Source of the DNA: Ailanthus altissimus
Lineage: Eukaryota; Streptophyta; Magnoliopsida; Sapindales; Simaroubaceae
DNA length: 64,000 bases
Direction of reading: 5' to 3'
Assembly: GCA_946807835.1 (NCBI GenBank)
Contig: OX327702.1
Span: 4,464,001-4,528,000, forward strand
Shown here one piece after another: positions 22,571 through 34,899 of the stretch; positions within the stretch are counted from its first letter, which is position 1; each line of letters opens with the position of its first letter. The position numbers and the translations under genes were made by a program. The notes below the pieces were generated by a model that saw nothing but the letters and a program-made list of their open reading frames with translations, was not told the DNA's origin and did no database searches.

Positions 22571-23950
22571 GTGGTTTCTAAAGATGACACAAGATATGAC
22601 AGTGTTGGATCTTTGATTACTACAAATGATAGAATTTCAGGTAAGTGGTTTATGGATTTTAGTTGTAGCTTTCATTTGTGCCCTAATAAACACTTGTTTA
22701 CTTCAATTATGCTGATAATGGTGGTAAAGTTCTCATGGAAAATAATATGGCATACAAAGTTGTGGGAATTGGTATTATTAAGCTAAAATTACACGATGAA
22801 ACTATGTTTGGATTATAAGATGTAAGTCTCATTCCACAATTAAAAAGAAACTTAATATCTCTAGGGATGCTTAACTTAGATGGTTTTAGCTTGAATGATG
22901 AAAAAGGAATACTAGGAGTGATTAATGGTGCAACAAATGTGATGAGATGGGAAAGGAAGAATATATTGTACATCTTAAAAGCTTCAACTGTTACTTGTGA
23001 TATTGTTGTTTCTTGTGATATAAACAAGGAAATGAGTAAATTATGACATTTGAAGTTATGCCATGTCATTAAAAAGGGACTTAAAGAGCTTGGGAAACAC
23101 AGGTTATTTGGTGTTGATAAAATTTAGAATCTTGAGTTGTGTAAAAAATGTATAATGGAGAAATCTAGCGAAGTAAGCTTATAAGTGGTGATCATAGAAC
23201 TAAGGAACACTTGATTATGTTAATGTTGATTTATGGGAACCTATACAGTTACCTTCTCTTAGTGGTGCAAGGTATTTTCTCTCAATAATAAATGATTTTT
23301 CAAGGAAAGTTCAAGTGCATATTTTAAAAACAAAGGTTTAACCTTTGAGAAATTCAAGATGTAGAAGACTTTAGTTGAAAAACAAATTGAAAAAAGGCAT
23401 GAAGAGGCTCAGAATAAACAATGGTTTGAATTTATGTAATAAGAAATTTGATGATTATTATAGGGAAAATGGAATTGCTTGGCACATGACAATAACACAT
23501 AAACCCCAGTAAAATGGCTTGGCTAAGTGAATGAATAAGACTCCTATTAAAAGAATTAGATGTATGTTGCACTATTTTGGGCTTTCTAGATCTTTCTAGG
23601 CAGAAATAGTAATACAATCTACTATTTTGTTTAGTAGATATCCCTTTATAGCTCTAAACATTAAGACTCCAGAAGAAATATAAACTAAGAACCCACCAAA
23701 CCTTAAAAACCTCAAAGTTGTTTGGTGTATTGCATATGCACATATTAAACATAAAAAAATTAGAGTCAAGAATAGTGAAGGGTTTTTTTTTTTGTGTATC
23801 CAAAGTGATGAAAGGTTATAAAGTTTGGTATTTAGATGGTAAACCATCAAGATTCATTATAAGCAGAGATATGGTATTTGATGAGTTTAAGACTCTAAAA
23901 TCATATTTTGAGGCTTATAATGAACCAAGAATAGACCATCAGAAGATCTA
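22571..23950 (+). pseudogene. Copia protease and integrase pseudogene
   Basis: The protease active-site region reads WFMDFSCSFHLCPN near 22645-22690. The catalytic Asp stays but the usual Ser-Gly after it is Phe-Ser. The integrase zinc region follows (LKLCHVIKKG ... LCKKCIMEKS, 23050-23165), then VDLWEP and FLSIINDFSRK around the first catalytic Asp (23225-23305). The NGIAWHMT segment near 23470 marks the distal core. At least six stops interrupt the reading frame. Confidence 0.7.
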
Positions 23951-23959
23951 ATTGGAAAT

Positions 23960-25720
23960 TGACTTTTATGGAACTGTTATAAACTAGACTAATCAAATTG
24001 ATAGTGATAGAGAAGAACCAAATATTGAAACAAATGATGCGACAAATGAGGATTAACACTTATAAGACCATTAGTTGACTAGAGATAAAGTAAAAAAGAG
24101 TATCAAACCACCACAAAGGTTTGGATATGCTGGCATGATTGTATATACTCTAATAATAGCTAAAGAGTTAAATGTTAATGAACTTCAAACATACAAGGAA
24201 TCAATAGTTAGGAATGACAACTGAATTAAAAATTTTCAATACAACAATAAATTGACACTTTGATGAAAATTGAAACTTAGAGATTGGTAAAAAGGCTAAA
24301 GAACAAGAAGATTATTAGCTATAAATGGGTTTGCATAAGAAAATAAGAGATTTCTAAAATTAAACTTGCAAAGTATAAAGTAAGGTTAATGGCAAAGAGC
24401 TTTACGTAAAAGCAAGGGACTGACTTCAATGAAATATATTCACCTATTGTCAAATTCAATTCAATAAAGGTAATACTTGCTTTGAAATTAATGTTTGACC
24501 TTGAATTAGTTGCAAATGGATGTTACCACAACTTTCTTTCATGGAAAATTAGATGAAGAGATCCTAATGAGCCAACCTGAGCGGTTTCATGAACTAGGAA
24601 AAGAAGATTGGATTTGTCATTTGCATAAATCCCTATATAGTGTGAAACAATCTCCTAGGCAATGGTATAATAGATTTGATGAATTTAATGATCAACTAAA
24701 ATTATAAAAGAAGTTTATATAATAGATGTGTATACTTTAAGTATATGAATATAGGTGATATCATCTATTTTTTACTTTATGTAGATGATATGCTTATAAC
24801 TAGTAGAAATCACGATGAAACTAAGAGATTCAAAGTCAGTTGAAGGGGAAGTTTGAAATGAAAGATCTGGGGTATGCAAAGAAGATATTAAGGATGGAAA
24901 TCACTAAAAATAGAACATGTAACACCTTATATTTGTCTCAAAAGGGTTATTTAAAAAAGGTGGTACAAAGGTTCAATATAGTAGAAGCTAAATTAGTGAA
25001 TACTCTAATAGCTACATACTTTAGGATTTCAAGCTCACATTCACCTATAACTAATAAAGAACAACTATATATGGCCAACATACTATATGCAAGTCTAGTG
25101 GGGAGTTTAATGTATATAATGATTTATACCAAGCTAAACATTACATATACAAAAAGTCTCAAAAGCAGATTCATTGGGAAACTTGGACAATCTCAATGGT
25201 TTTTTCAAAATGGGTATAAGATATCTAAATGGTACTTTGAATTTGGGTTTGATGTAGAAAATTAATATTAGAGAACAAAGAAAGTAGTTGGCTTTGTCGA
25301 TTATGATTTTACAAGTGATTTGAATAGAAATAGGTCTTTAATTATGTATCATTTACATTTTGTGAAAGTGCAATAAATTGAAGAGTAATACTTCACTCAA
25401 TTATGGTACTATCAACTATTAAAATTAAGTATGTAGTTGAAATAGAATATATTAAATAAGTTTATGGCTAAAATAGTTTATTATTGGGCTGGGCTTGAAA
25501 CAAGATTCTTGGACAATGTATTATGACAAACAAAGTGCAATCAAACATTCAAAGAATATATGTATCATGAGAATACTATACACATTGATGTTAGGTTCTA
25601 TTTAATGATGGCTGAAATTGTAAAAGGGTTTATAAAAAGGTTCATACTTTAAAAAATCTAGTTGATATGTTGATTAAAGTTATAGTAACAATCAAGTTCA
25701 ACAAATGTTTGAACTTGGTT
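23960..25720 (+). pseudogene. Copia reverse transcriptase and RNase H pseudogene
   Basis: One open stretch (24510-24704) begins QMDVTTTFFHGKLDEEI and contains SLYSVKQSPRQWYNRFDEF, the copia reverse transcriptase core. The catalytic YVDD box survives at 24779-24790 (FLLYVDDMLITS). A second open stretch (24840-25262) carries MKDLGYAKKILRMEI and YASLVGSLMY. RNase H traces follow up to about 25700. Stops separate these blocks, so no enzyme can be made. Confidence 0.75.
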
Positions 25721-26413
25721 GATATTACAACATTGTGAAGTGATACATAATAGAAAATGGCATAAGAAAGATTGTTGAAAAGATGATTGTAAGTTAAGAG
25801 GAAGATTTGTGAAGAATATTAGTGACTAAAATTCAGCTAAAGGTAGTTATAAGCTCAACTAATGTGGCAAGAAATGTGTTGATAGGGATAATGGGTGGCT
25901 AGAATAGATATTTTATAGCTTAACATAGGTTTATTATGCCATTTAGAAGGTTGTTACATTAATTAGAATTCAGTTGAAAAGCCTGGAAATAAAGGCTTCA
26001 AAAGTTAATTAATAATAAACCTTCGATAATTGATTTAAAGTTCATTCTTGTATAAAATAAAGATTTGAGCTTAGGGTTTAACAATCTGAAAATTGTTCTT
26101 GATGTATGATTCATTCTCAATTATTAATAAAGTCCTCTCATGAAATATTTCCTTGTGGATGTAAACATAAGTTGAACCATGTTAAAACCTTCTTCATTGT
26201 TTTGCATTGGTTTGATTTTGTTTCTTAATTTAATCTTGGATCGATTTCAATAATCTTCTTATGAGATTAAACACTTTGAGAGTAGATTCTTGAGTGAGAA
26301 ACAACAAAAAAGGCTTATAAGTTTCTTATATTCCAATTACCTTTTTACCATGGTGGAACTTAAATTACTTGTACACTCTTAAGTAATATTAACAGTAACC
26401 TATTTAGTTTTTC

Positions 26414-27297
26414 TGATTGGAAAAAATTACTTTATTAGGCTAACGAGCTTTAAATTTATTTAAGCAGGAGCAAAACTTTGGGCCTTGCCTGAATGGGTTG
26501 TGATCTTAGGCTTTCTTGTTTCTATTGTTCCTATAAACATAAAGAGACACTTTGTTAAGATCCCACTAGAGGTGGTTTCAATGAAGAACCTCTGTTGCTT
26601 AAGTCAGTTATTTGCTTATAAGCATGAGAAGAAGAAGATTGCGAAGAAAGTGTATGTAGAGTGCTTAGAGTCCAGAAGAACCTGTTTTCAGTCATTTCTC
26701 CCATTTATATAGCCTTGGGTCTGGAAGGCTTAAAAGATAGATATTTAGGTCGTCGCCAGATTGTTTGGCGTGAATGAAGGCGGACGATCAAGCTATTTGT
26801 CTTGCGTAATTTAGGGGACAGAATTTCCCTAATATAAAGATCCTTCTTTAATGGAGGTGCAGGTTGTCGCACTTATTAGCTTGCCTTATTTATGTTGTTG
26901 ACTTAATGTCTCCACGTTGCAAGAAGTTGGCTTCATAGAATGGTTGAGCTAGCTGCTTGACATTTTCTGCTGCCCATGTGACCTTTGGAATGTTTGTAGA
27001 TGAGCGGCTTAGCATACTTGCCTTTCCGTTCTTCCCATAGTGTTTATACCGCTCTAATTTGAGCCTTTTAAGTGCATGGCTAAGTACTAAACCACACGGC
27101 TTTAACTTAAACTTAGATAAAGCCTGAGCTAATTGGAATAATGAGATGAATATTTGAGCATGTTTTGGGCTTTTAGGCTCATTCCCTCAAGTACTTCTGG
27201 TGGTTGACCCCGGTGTTGGGCCTTTGGGCTTGCCCATCTGATTGAAGTATGCCATGAACTTGGTATTTGTGCATTTGAATGTTCTTAGGGGGGAACA
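26414..27297 (-). repeat. Gypsy 3' LTR (left copy, 884 bp)
   Basis: It aligns through most of its length with 37138-37979. It contains about 60 bp near 27215-27285 with no counterpart in the other LTR, which is either an insertion here or a deletion there. It ends GGGGGGAACA where the other ends GGGGGGGACA. Confidence 0.8.
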
Positions 27298-28485
27298 TGG
27301 GTCCACCAGTTTCTAGTTTTGATTAATCAAAATTGAAAACTTTATTTTTCTTGACTTTCCTAATTGGCATGTGCTATATCCAAAAAGAAAAACTCGAGGG
27401 AATCACTTTCCTTTAAACTCGTTTATGTCATTGCCGCTCAGTGTTTAAAAAATTGGCCTGATATAATTGTTGTAGCTGTTTGGTATGAGGCACGTATTTT
27501 TATGAGGTTCAGTTGGTCGCGAACAGATTTCATTTTACTACTCCAGACTTTGTACTTTCCTCAAAACTTTGGCATTAATGAATCAGCATGACACGAATCT
27601 TGAAGCATCACATTTACAGTATTTGGAGAGGTGTGCAAAAGGTGTGAATTAATCTCAACTGTTGGTTAATTTTGCAGCGTGTGGCTAGGGGTGCATGAAA
27701 CAGAACGTCATGTCTATTCAGAGATGATGTATTGCTAGGGCGGCTTAGAAGATTTGATCCATTGATTTTTGAATTGAACGGTTCAAATAAAGATTACCTG
27801 AAGAGACGTGCATTAATAGTACCTGCTGATGTGAAGCAAAATGTCAATCCTTTGAAAGAACATCTCTTGGACCATAGAATAATCGTAACCATTTGTTTTA
27901 TCTGAATGATCATGATCCTCTTCAACCCAAAGACTATATAAATCCCAATTTGGGTGAAAATTCCTTAATTACTTATTATCGTCTTTTTTATTAAGCGCTT
28001 GTGAGTTTTGAGATTCTGTATAGTGGCATTTCGGTGATCACTGACTTGAAGGGTCTATTTTGATTTCTATGCTTCAATAGGCGAGTTGTGCTATTTCTCG
28101 CTTTTTGTTAGGTACTTTAGTTTATGTTTGGTTTATTATTCATACTTTTGAGTGAAATACTACACATCAAATCTTAATGTTACTTGTTCATGTTGTTTTG
28201 TCTTCCTTCTTACGATGTGGTTGCCCTATTTTCTTACCCTTTATATCAGTTTAGTTTCTACGAAAACTTATTTTCATGTCATTAGGATGCAGAGTACATT
28301 TAGGACTTTAAGCCATTAATATAGCTACTGAGGAGAACATCAAAAGCCTTAAGGTCTCATTTGTTAGTAAGACTAGTAGAGGTGGTGTGGCTTCCACCTC
28401 AGTAGGTGATGTAGCCTTCACTTCCCTTGTAATTGTTAATGACCCAAGCTGGTCTTGGTTGTAGAAGGTGAGGGTGAACCAGCGA
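27298..28485. other. Non-coding 3' region of the gypsy element (outer part)
   Basis: No domain is recognised in either strand. It lies between the 3' LTR and the nested LTR C2 and belongs to the long 3' untranslated part of the gypsy element by position. The stretch 28360-28480 (GGTGGTGTGGCTTCCACC and its surroundings) differs from the other C-family copies, so C2 appears truncated here. Confidence 0.5.
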
Positions 28486-30519
28486 GCTTTAAAGAGTTAG
28501 AACTTTGTCTATAATGGGACAAAGACCTGAGAGTATACTTGTAATGACATAGTTGCAAAGAGTTACAATAGGTGCTAAGAAATATCATTATGTAAGTATG
28601 TCTCAAACATAATGTTCTTGATCTATATTTACCAATGCGAGTCTATCGATGAATTCACTTTATATAGATTATTGTATGTCTATATCTGACTGGTTCAGAT
28701 GGTTGTTCTTAGTAGACCATGAGCTTAGAGCTTGTATAGGCATGCGGGTATCCAGTCAGAACTAGATACTGAACAGACTCACGAGGACCTCAATAGATAT
28801 CCTATGAAGCCGTTAAAGGAAGGTCCTCTCAAGTTAAGTAGTATTCGTGGTCTTTTGACCTGAGCGCCACTGTGGTCTTGTGAGTGATCCATCATGCTTT
28901 GGTTCCATATATGTCAGAGACCTTTCATGGTCTTACCGCTATGTGTCACTGGGTATGGTCCGATGCTTATGGAGTCTGGTGTGCGTAGATACAGGATCCG
29001 TCAGCTTACATAGGTAAGTTGTATATCCGATGCTCCGAGATTGTATTTCATAAAGTCTTGTGGTTACAAGCATAAACCCAGGAAAAGAGTTTTCCACAGG
29101 GTTAAATAATATAGTAAAAGTGTTTGTGTATATTGTTTATCGAGATACGAATCTAGAGATAAGATAATGGATGAGCAAATGAGAATTTGACGGTGCCGAT
29201 ATATATCCCCGTACATCCAGGGTATAAATAATGAAAGGATTATACATATACGTTGTGACCTCAACTTGTATAGTCTGATGCTCTAATTGTAATATTCGTA
29301 ACGTGTGCATTGGGTATCGATTACGGATTTATAGAATAGTTACATTTGACAAATTGAGTGTAGACCTAGAGAGTCCCAATATGAAATGTACTCTTTGAGC
29401 ACTTGAAAAATTTACCGTATTGAATTGTTTAATAATGTATAATTCAGTAAATTACTAAGGTTAAGTTAACTAAAGTATATGATTAAATAATAGGACCCAC
29501 TTTAGGTTAACTTGGTAACCTAGTACGGATATAAAAGTAATTTCACTTTATGATTATTTAACTGTTAAATAATTAAAATAAATATAGTTAAGTTAAGTTA
29601 ACCTTACTTAATGGTTAAGTAAATGTTAACCTAATTATGGTTAAGTTAGTTAACTATAATTAGAATATTTAAATATTTATTAACTTAAGGGTTAAGTTAA
29701 ACTAACCTAACTAAGGTTAAATGTTAACTATGGTTAGGTTAAGTTAAATTAAATGCAAATGAAATTCAAATTAGTTTGAAATTTTTGCATTAGTATATAA
29801 AGTGAAATGAAATTCAAAATTCATAAGTTTTAGATTTTTAAATTTTGCAATTTTAGTAGCAATTTCAATTTGAGAAATTGAAATTCTTTGTTTTATGTTT
29901 TAAGTGTTAAAACAACAAAACAAATAAATAAATGGTTACTAAATGTAATAACTAAAATAAATTTGTTTTAATTGTTCAAGATTTGAACAAAAGATAAAAC
30001 AAATTAATTTAATTTAATTAAAACAAATGTTAAGTGTTTTGGTTGGCTAGAAAATTAAGAGAGAAGAACGAAAATTGAAATGTTTCAAGAGTTGAAATTA
30101 TATTCATCATCTTCTTCAATTAATTTAGCCATTAAAACATGATTAAATTTTTTTTTATTCAAGAGTTGAATAAAAGGAAAAACAAATTTAACTAAGTTAA
30201 AGAGTTTAACTTTGAATCAAGTTTAAGAGTTAAACTAAATGCTGGATTAACATATTGCTATTCTAGATAATCAAACCCACCCTTATTGATTGCTAGGATT
30301 GATCAAAGTTTCATTTAATGGTGGACTTCAAGCAAATTAATCCAAAGGCTTCATAGGTTAAATTTCTCAATCTCGTTTTTCATTTGATAAATATATATCA
30401 CATGTGTTCATTGTATTAATTTTTATCTTCCACTGTGCACATGTATGTATGAGATATATATATCTTTTGTATGATGAACACATCCCACATGCAAGTACCC
30501 TAGAATAATCAATACCCAA
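28486..30519 (+). mobile_element. LTR family C, copy C2 (5' truncated), nested in gypsy
   Basis: It is homologous to C3 from AGAGTTAGAAC (28490) onward, including GGGACAAAGACCT, CCACTGTGGTCTTGTGAGTG, GACCTTTCATGGTCT and AACTTGTATAGTCTG. It ends AATACCCAACA at 30519. A domain rich in GGTTAAGTTAA words (29450-29750) is specific to this copy. No coding sequence. It interrupts the 3' untranslated part of the gypsy element and is therefore younger than it. Confidence 0.7.
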
Positions 30520-30529
30520 CAGAATCTAA

Positions 30530-31450
30530 GTAACCTCTTGAGTATCGCACCCTTGTAGGGCTTCCTCTAAGAGTGTTAACCTTATTTATAGATTTCTAAG
30601 CAAATCCTTAAGTGCCGCACACATGTAGAGACTACTTCTAAGACGTTACCCTATTTGGTTGATCTTGGGTAACCCATTGAGGGCCGTACCCCTATAAGGA
30701 CTATGTTTAACGGCGTTGGCCTTCTTCTCAGACTTCTGGGCAACCCTTTGAGTGCCGTACCTCTGTAGGGATAAATTTTAAGAACGTTACCCTACTTGAC
30801 TAATCATGAGTAACCCTTGAGTGCTGTACCCCTTTGAAGACTACCTCTAATGAAGTTGTCCTTATTCATAGATTTCTAGACAATCCCTTGAGAGAGGCAC
30901 CTTTGTAAGGAATACCTCTAAGGGTGTTACTTTACTTGGCTAATTTTGGATAGCCCCTTGAGTGCCGCACTACTACAAGGACTACTTCTAAAGGTGTTGG
31001 CCATCTTTGCAGACTTCTAGGCAATCCTTTGAGTGCCGCACCCTTATAGGGACTACCTCTAAGAGCGTTAACCCTATCTAGCTGATCCTGAGTAATCTTT
31101 TGAGTGCCTCACCTCTACAAGGACTACTGCTAAGAGCGCTGGTCTATCTTGTTGATCTTAGGTAACCTTTTGAGTGTCGTAACTTTATGGGGACTACCTC
31201 TAAAAGTGTCAACCCTACTGTTGGTCGATCCTTGGTGATCCCTTTAGTGCCGCACCCTTACAGAGGCTACCTCTAAGAGCGTTAACATTCTTGGAAGATT
31301 CCTGGGCAATCCCTTGAGTGCCGCACCCCTATAGGGACTAATGTTAAGAGTGTTAACCTTGCCTGGCCGATCTTGGGTAATCTCTTGAGTGCCGCATCTC
31401 TATAGAGACTACCTTTAAGAATGTTATCCCGTCTTCTCAATTTTTCCATT
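30530..31450. repeat. About 71-bp minisatellite, 13 units, in gypsy 3' UTR
   Basis: Thirteen units of about 70-72 bp each carry a GAGTGCCGCACCCCTATAGG-like core (near 30540, 30610, 30680, 30749, 30819, 30890, 30960, 31031, 31101, 31171, 31246, 31316 and 31389). They are followed by ACTACCTCTAAGAG(C/T)GTTA. The spacers alternate for most of the array between GACTTCTGGGCAA and GATCTTGGGTAA types, so the higher-order period is about 142 bp. The array lies between integrase and the 3' LTR (minus orientation). Units differ at many positions, so it has not been recently homogenised. Confidence 0.9.
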
Positions 31451-31589
31451 CGTGAATTAGGGCGTGACCAGCCATTCAATTTGGTAAACATGCAAGAAAG
31501 TTATTTCATTAGTAGTATTTAATTCAAGCATAGAAAATACATGGAATGTTGTACTTGCAAAAATAAATTTTTAGGGGTAATATCTCTTC

Positions 31590-32700
31590 AGCAGCTCGAC
31601 ATTCCATGGCTTCCTTACCATTTGTCCATCAGCTTCTTCAAGTTCGTAGGCTCTCATCACCTTACGGACAATCTTGTAAAGACTCTCTCAGGTATGTCCA
31701 AGGACTTTATTTTCTAGGTCCTCGTGTTACAGGTAACTCTTCTCAGCACAAGTTACCTTCCATGAACTCCCGAGCCCAAACTGTTTTGTTGTAGTACTTA
31801 ATGACCTTCTGTGGGTAAGTCACTACTCAGATTTAAGCTTTTTCCCTTAACTACTTAATTGAATCCATGTGTCCTCTGATCAATTCATTATTGGTTGCCT
31901 CCAAAAAATGTAGCACTCGGTGTGTTGGCATTTCGACTTCAGTAGGGATTACAGATTCACAACCAGAGGCTAATCAGAATGGGGTTTCTCTAGTGGCTAT
32001 CTTGCTAGTGGTTTTAACAACCCAAAGCATCTTGGGCAGTTCCTCCACCTATCCTCATTTTCTATCAGTCAGCTTATTTGTCAGCAACTTCTTGATGCTC
32101 TTATTAGAGGATTCCACCTAACCGTTGGTCTTGGGGTAGGCTGGTGATCCAAACAACAACTGAATCCTTAGCTGCTTCTAGAAGTCTCTAAAGTTATTAT
32201 TATCAAATTACTTTCCATGATTAAGGATTATTGTGTGAGGAATCTTATATTGGTACACCATATTTTTCTAGACGAAATCTCTTACACTCTTCTTAATGAT
32301 CTTCGAAAGTGGCACGGCCTTAATCTACTTGGTAAAGTAATCTACTGTCATGACCATGTAATTACAGAATCCCTTTTCTTGGGGCAAGGGTCCTATCAGC
32401 TCTTATCTCCACTGAGTAAATGACCATGACCCCACTATTGTAATCAGCTTTTCAGCTAGTGCCGACATTTTATCCACAAACCTCTAATAAGCATTGCAAT
32501 GTCTAACCAAGTTCTTGGCATATTTTAGGACAGTGAGCCAGTAGTATCCAGTTCTAAATACCTTGTGAGCCAGCGTCTCCAATCCTGAATGATTATAGCA
32601 AATCTCCTCATGAACTTCTCTGATGACCTTTTCTGGCTCTTGTGTCCCAAACACCTCATATAGGGATGAGAGAAGCTGTGTCTGTACAGTACCCTATGGA
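31590..32700 (-). pseudogene. Gypsy integrase pseudogene
   Basis: Minus-strand translation shows a His/Cys zinc-binding region near 32620-32490 (HEEICYNHSG ... VRHCNAYQRF, with the last Cys lost). The core includes VDYFTK near 32340 and AYPKTNG followed by VESSNKS near 32140-32100. The C-terminal LREKA stretch follows near 31855. Several stops interrupt it, including one where the conserved Trp after FTK should be. It would join the DNA copy to the genome in a live element. Confidence 0.75.
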
Positions 32701-32899
32701 TGATTGAATGCAGTGTTGCTTGGTATCTAAGTTTGCCAGCTTCTCATTTGTTTGTTATAAAGGTCCCGTTTTGGATGTAATCTCTGATCGGATCCATCCA
32801 ACTAGGTTAGGGATCAATCTGCATGACCTATTCTTTTTCTAGGATACTCAGCGTAGGGATGAATTTTGTAGGGACTGGCCGGGGTAATTGAGCCTCTTC

Positions 32900-33205
32900 A
32901 TTAGAAGCTAGCTGAGCTATCACATCTTCTCAATGATTTTCACTTTTTGGAATCAACTCTACCTTGACTTCATTGAACTGGCTCATCAAGTCTCTAAGCT
33001 ACCATCTTCTCCTCTCGGGTCTCAAAGTTACCATTCACCTACTTAACTATTAACTGTGAATCATTCTTAACTACTACATCTCTAATTGATACTATTTAAG
33101 CCACCTTCAATCCAGCTAGGAGCGCCTCATAATCTGACTTATTGTTAGAAGCTTTGACCCCAAGCTTGATAGCATAACTAATCTCATCTCCCTTCGAGCT
33201 GACTA
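32900..33205 (-). pseudogene. Second RNase H-like domain of the gypsy element
   Basis: The segment SSKGDEISYAIKLGVKASNN and KSDYEALLAGLKVA (33200-33095, minus) matches the additional RNase H found between the first RNase H and integrase in Tat-type plant Ty3/gypsy elements. DSQLIVKQV follows with the acidic Asp. Stops are present. The lineage call rests on this domain order and the primer-binding site type. Confidence 0.65.
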
Positions 33206-33208
33206 GAA

Positions 33209-33700
33209 CTATAATTGCTCCGTACCTTTGGAGATTGGATGCTCTATCAATGTAAAGTACCCAAGTTGTGCTTTTTTCGGGGTTTCTCCTTCGAACTCTT
33301 CTTTCTCTAAACTCTCATGTATACATTCTATCACGAAATCTAGTAGAGTCTGCCCCTTAATAACTGTTTGAGGTTTATATTGCAAGTTGAATTTATTAAA
33401 CTCAATTGACCATCTAACTAAGTGACTTAACAAATCTTGCTTGTACAGAATCTATCTAAGTGGTTGATTAGTCACGACCCTAATTGTGTATGCTTGAAAA
33501 TATAGCCGCAGCTTTCTTCCTGACATTATAAGGGCCAACACTAGCTTTTCTATAAGGAGGTATCTACTTTCTGAGTCAGTAAAGGCTTTATTGATGAAAT
33601 AGATCGACCAACGGACTCTCATCTCTTCTTTAACCAACACTAAACTTACTGCCCTATTTGAAACAACAAGGTATAACATGAGTTCATTTCTTTGAGTAGG
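33209..33700 (-). pseudogene. Gypsy RNase H pseudogene
   Basis: Two open pieces in different frames (33679-33452 and 33433-33209) carry INKAFTDSESRYLLIEKLVLALIM, YFQAYTIRVVTNQPLR and LVRWSIEFNKFNLQYKP. These are the usual C-terminal RNase H blocks of plant Ty3/gypsy pol, placed directly after the reverse transcriptase. A frameshift separates the two pieces. Confidence 0.75.
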
Positions 33701-33859
33701 AATAACGAGATGGATGGGCTAAGAGAGATAGGCTTTGAGTTGTTAGAAAGCCTACTCACATTCTGGGGTCTAAGTATTCTTTTCTCTCCTTTTTATTGCT
33801 TAAAGGAATTTAAAACATTTGTCAGTGACTTGGGAAATGAACTTGCTCAGAGCCTCCAC

Positions 33860-34620
33860 TCGTTCTATGAGTCACTGAATTTCCTTAATCGTGCAGGGAG
33901 ACTTCATCTTTAGTATAGCTTGATTTTTTTTTGGATTAGCCTCTATTCTCCTCTTACTGACCATGAATCCCAAGCATTTGCCAGATTTAACTATAAAGGT
34001 ACACTTTTTAGGGTTCAACTTCATGTTGTGTTTCTTTAAAATCTTGAAGACCTCTCTAAGGTCTTTCTCATGGTTCACGGCTTCCATGGATTTAGCTATC
34101 ATATCATCAACGTATACTTCTATGGTTTTATCTATCAGAGGCTTGAATAGCTTGTTCACTAACCTCTGGTAGGCAGCTCTTGCATTTTTCAAATAGAATG
34201 GCATCACTTTATAGCAATATATCCCCTGATGAGTCACAAAAGATGTTTTCCTAGTCTCGAAGAAACATAGGAATCTGATTATAACCAGTGAAAGTGTCCA
34301 CGAATCTAAGTAACTTATATCTTGTATTGGAGTTAACCAATTGGTCTATTTTTACGAGAGGAAAGTTGTCTTTGGGGCATTCCTTGTTCAAATCAGTGAA
34401 GTCGACACACATTCTCTATTTCCTGTTCATTTTTTTTACCATGACAACATTAGTTAGCAAATTAGGATAACAGACTTCCCTAATGAATCCTGTAGCCAAT
34501 AACATCTTTACTTCTAACGTCACTGCCTCATTTCTCTCTTAGTTGAATATTCTTCTCTTTTGCTTAATCGGCTGAAAGGTCAGACTTACTACCAGCCTAT
34601 GGGAGGCCAGTGTAGGATCG
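33860..34620 (-). pseudogene. Gypsy reverse transcriptase pseudogene
   Basis: The open piece 34237-33872 holds YCYKVMPFYLKNARAAYQRL, the catalytic VYVDDMIAKS, HEKDLREVFKILKKHNMKLN, NPKKCTF and KCLGFMVSKRRIEANP, which are the palm and thumb blocks of Ty3/gypsy reverse transcriptase. Earlier blocks up to about 34600 are broken by stops. The YVDD site itself is intact, but the surrounding protein cannot be made whole. Confidence 0.8.
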
Positions 34621-34899
34621 ATTCTCGACATGTCCTCACGTGACCATAGAAAAATGTTTAAAAGCTGTCTCATTAGTATTGTCCATCCCTATCTGGCCTC
34701 AAATACAAGTTGGGAGCATCAGATTTAACTTGAATTGAACTCAACTCCTCCACTAGCTTAAACAATCCTTCATCCTTACCTCATAGGTCAATGGTAGAAA
34801 TGCAGTAAGTCCTATTGGTTGATATAGCATAACAACTTCTGGCCATCTTCTGATTGCCTACTACAACATCTATCACCTCTTCAACCTTGAATTTAAGCT

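Larger units (their letters stand above)
21230..26306 (+). mobile_element. Dead Ty1/copia retrotransposon, near full length (5.1 kb)
   Basis: The 5' LTR is about 21230-21752 and the 3' LTR 25773-26306. They share AGAAGGTTGTTACA-like blocks, CCTTCGATAA, TCATTCTTGTATAA and CTTATGAGATTAAACAC-like ends. A decayed primer-binding site (TGGTATTGAAGTT) starts at 21756. The 3' LTR begins TGTTGAAAAG after a purine-rich stretch. The coding order is gag, protease, integrase, reverse transcriptase, RNase H, as in Ty1/copia. Many stops and frameshifts are present and LTR divergence is visible by eye, so the insertion is old and inactive. The outer edge of the 5' LTR is eroded. Confidence 0.85.

Noticed and set aside
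22707..23069. 120-residue minus-strand ORF
   Set aside because: It lies antisense to copia protease and integrase remnants and shows no similarity of its own.
30530..31450. CRISPR-like array of regular repeats
   Set aside because: The spacers are themselves repeated and the period is 71 bp within a plant retrotransposon; it is a minisatellite.
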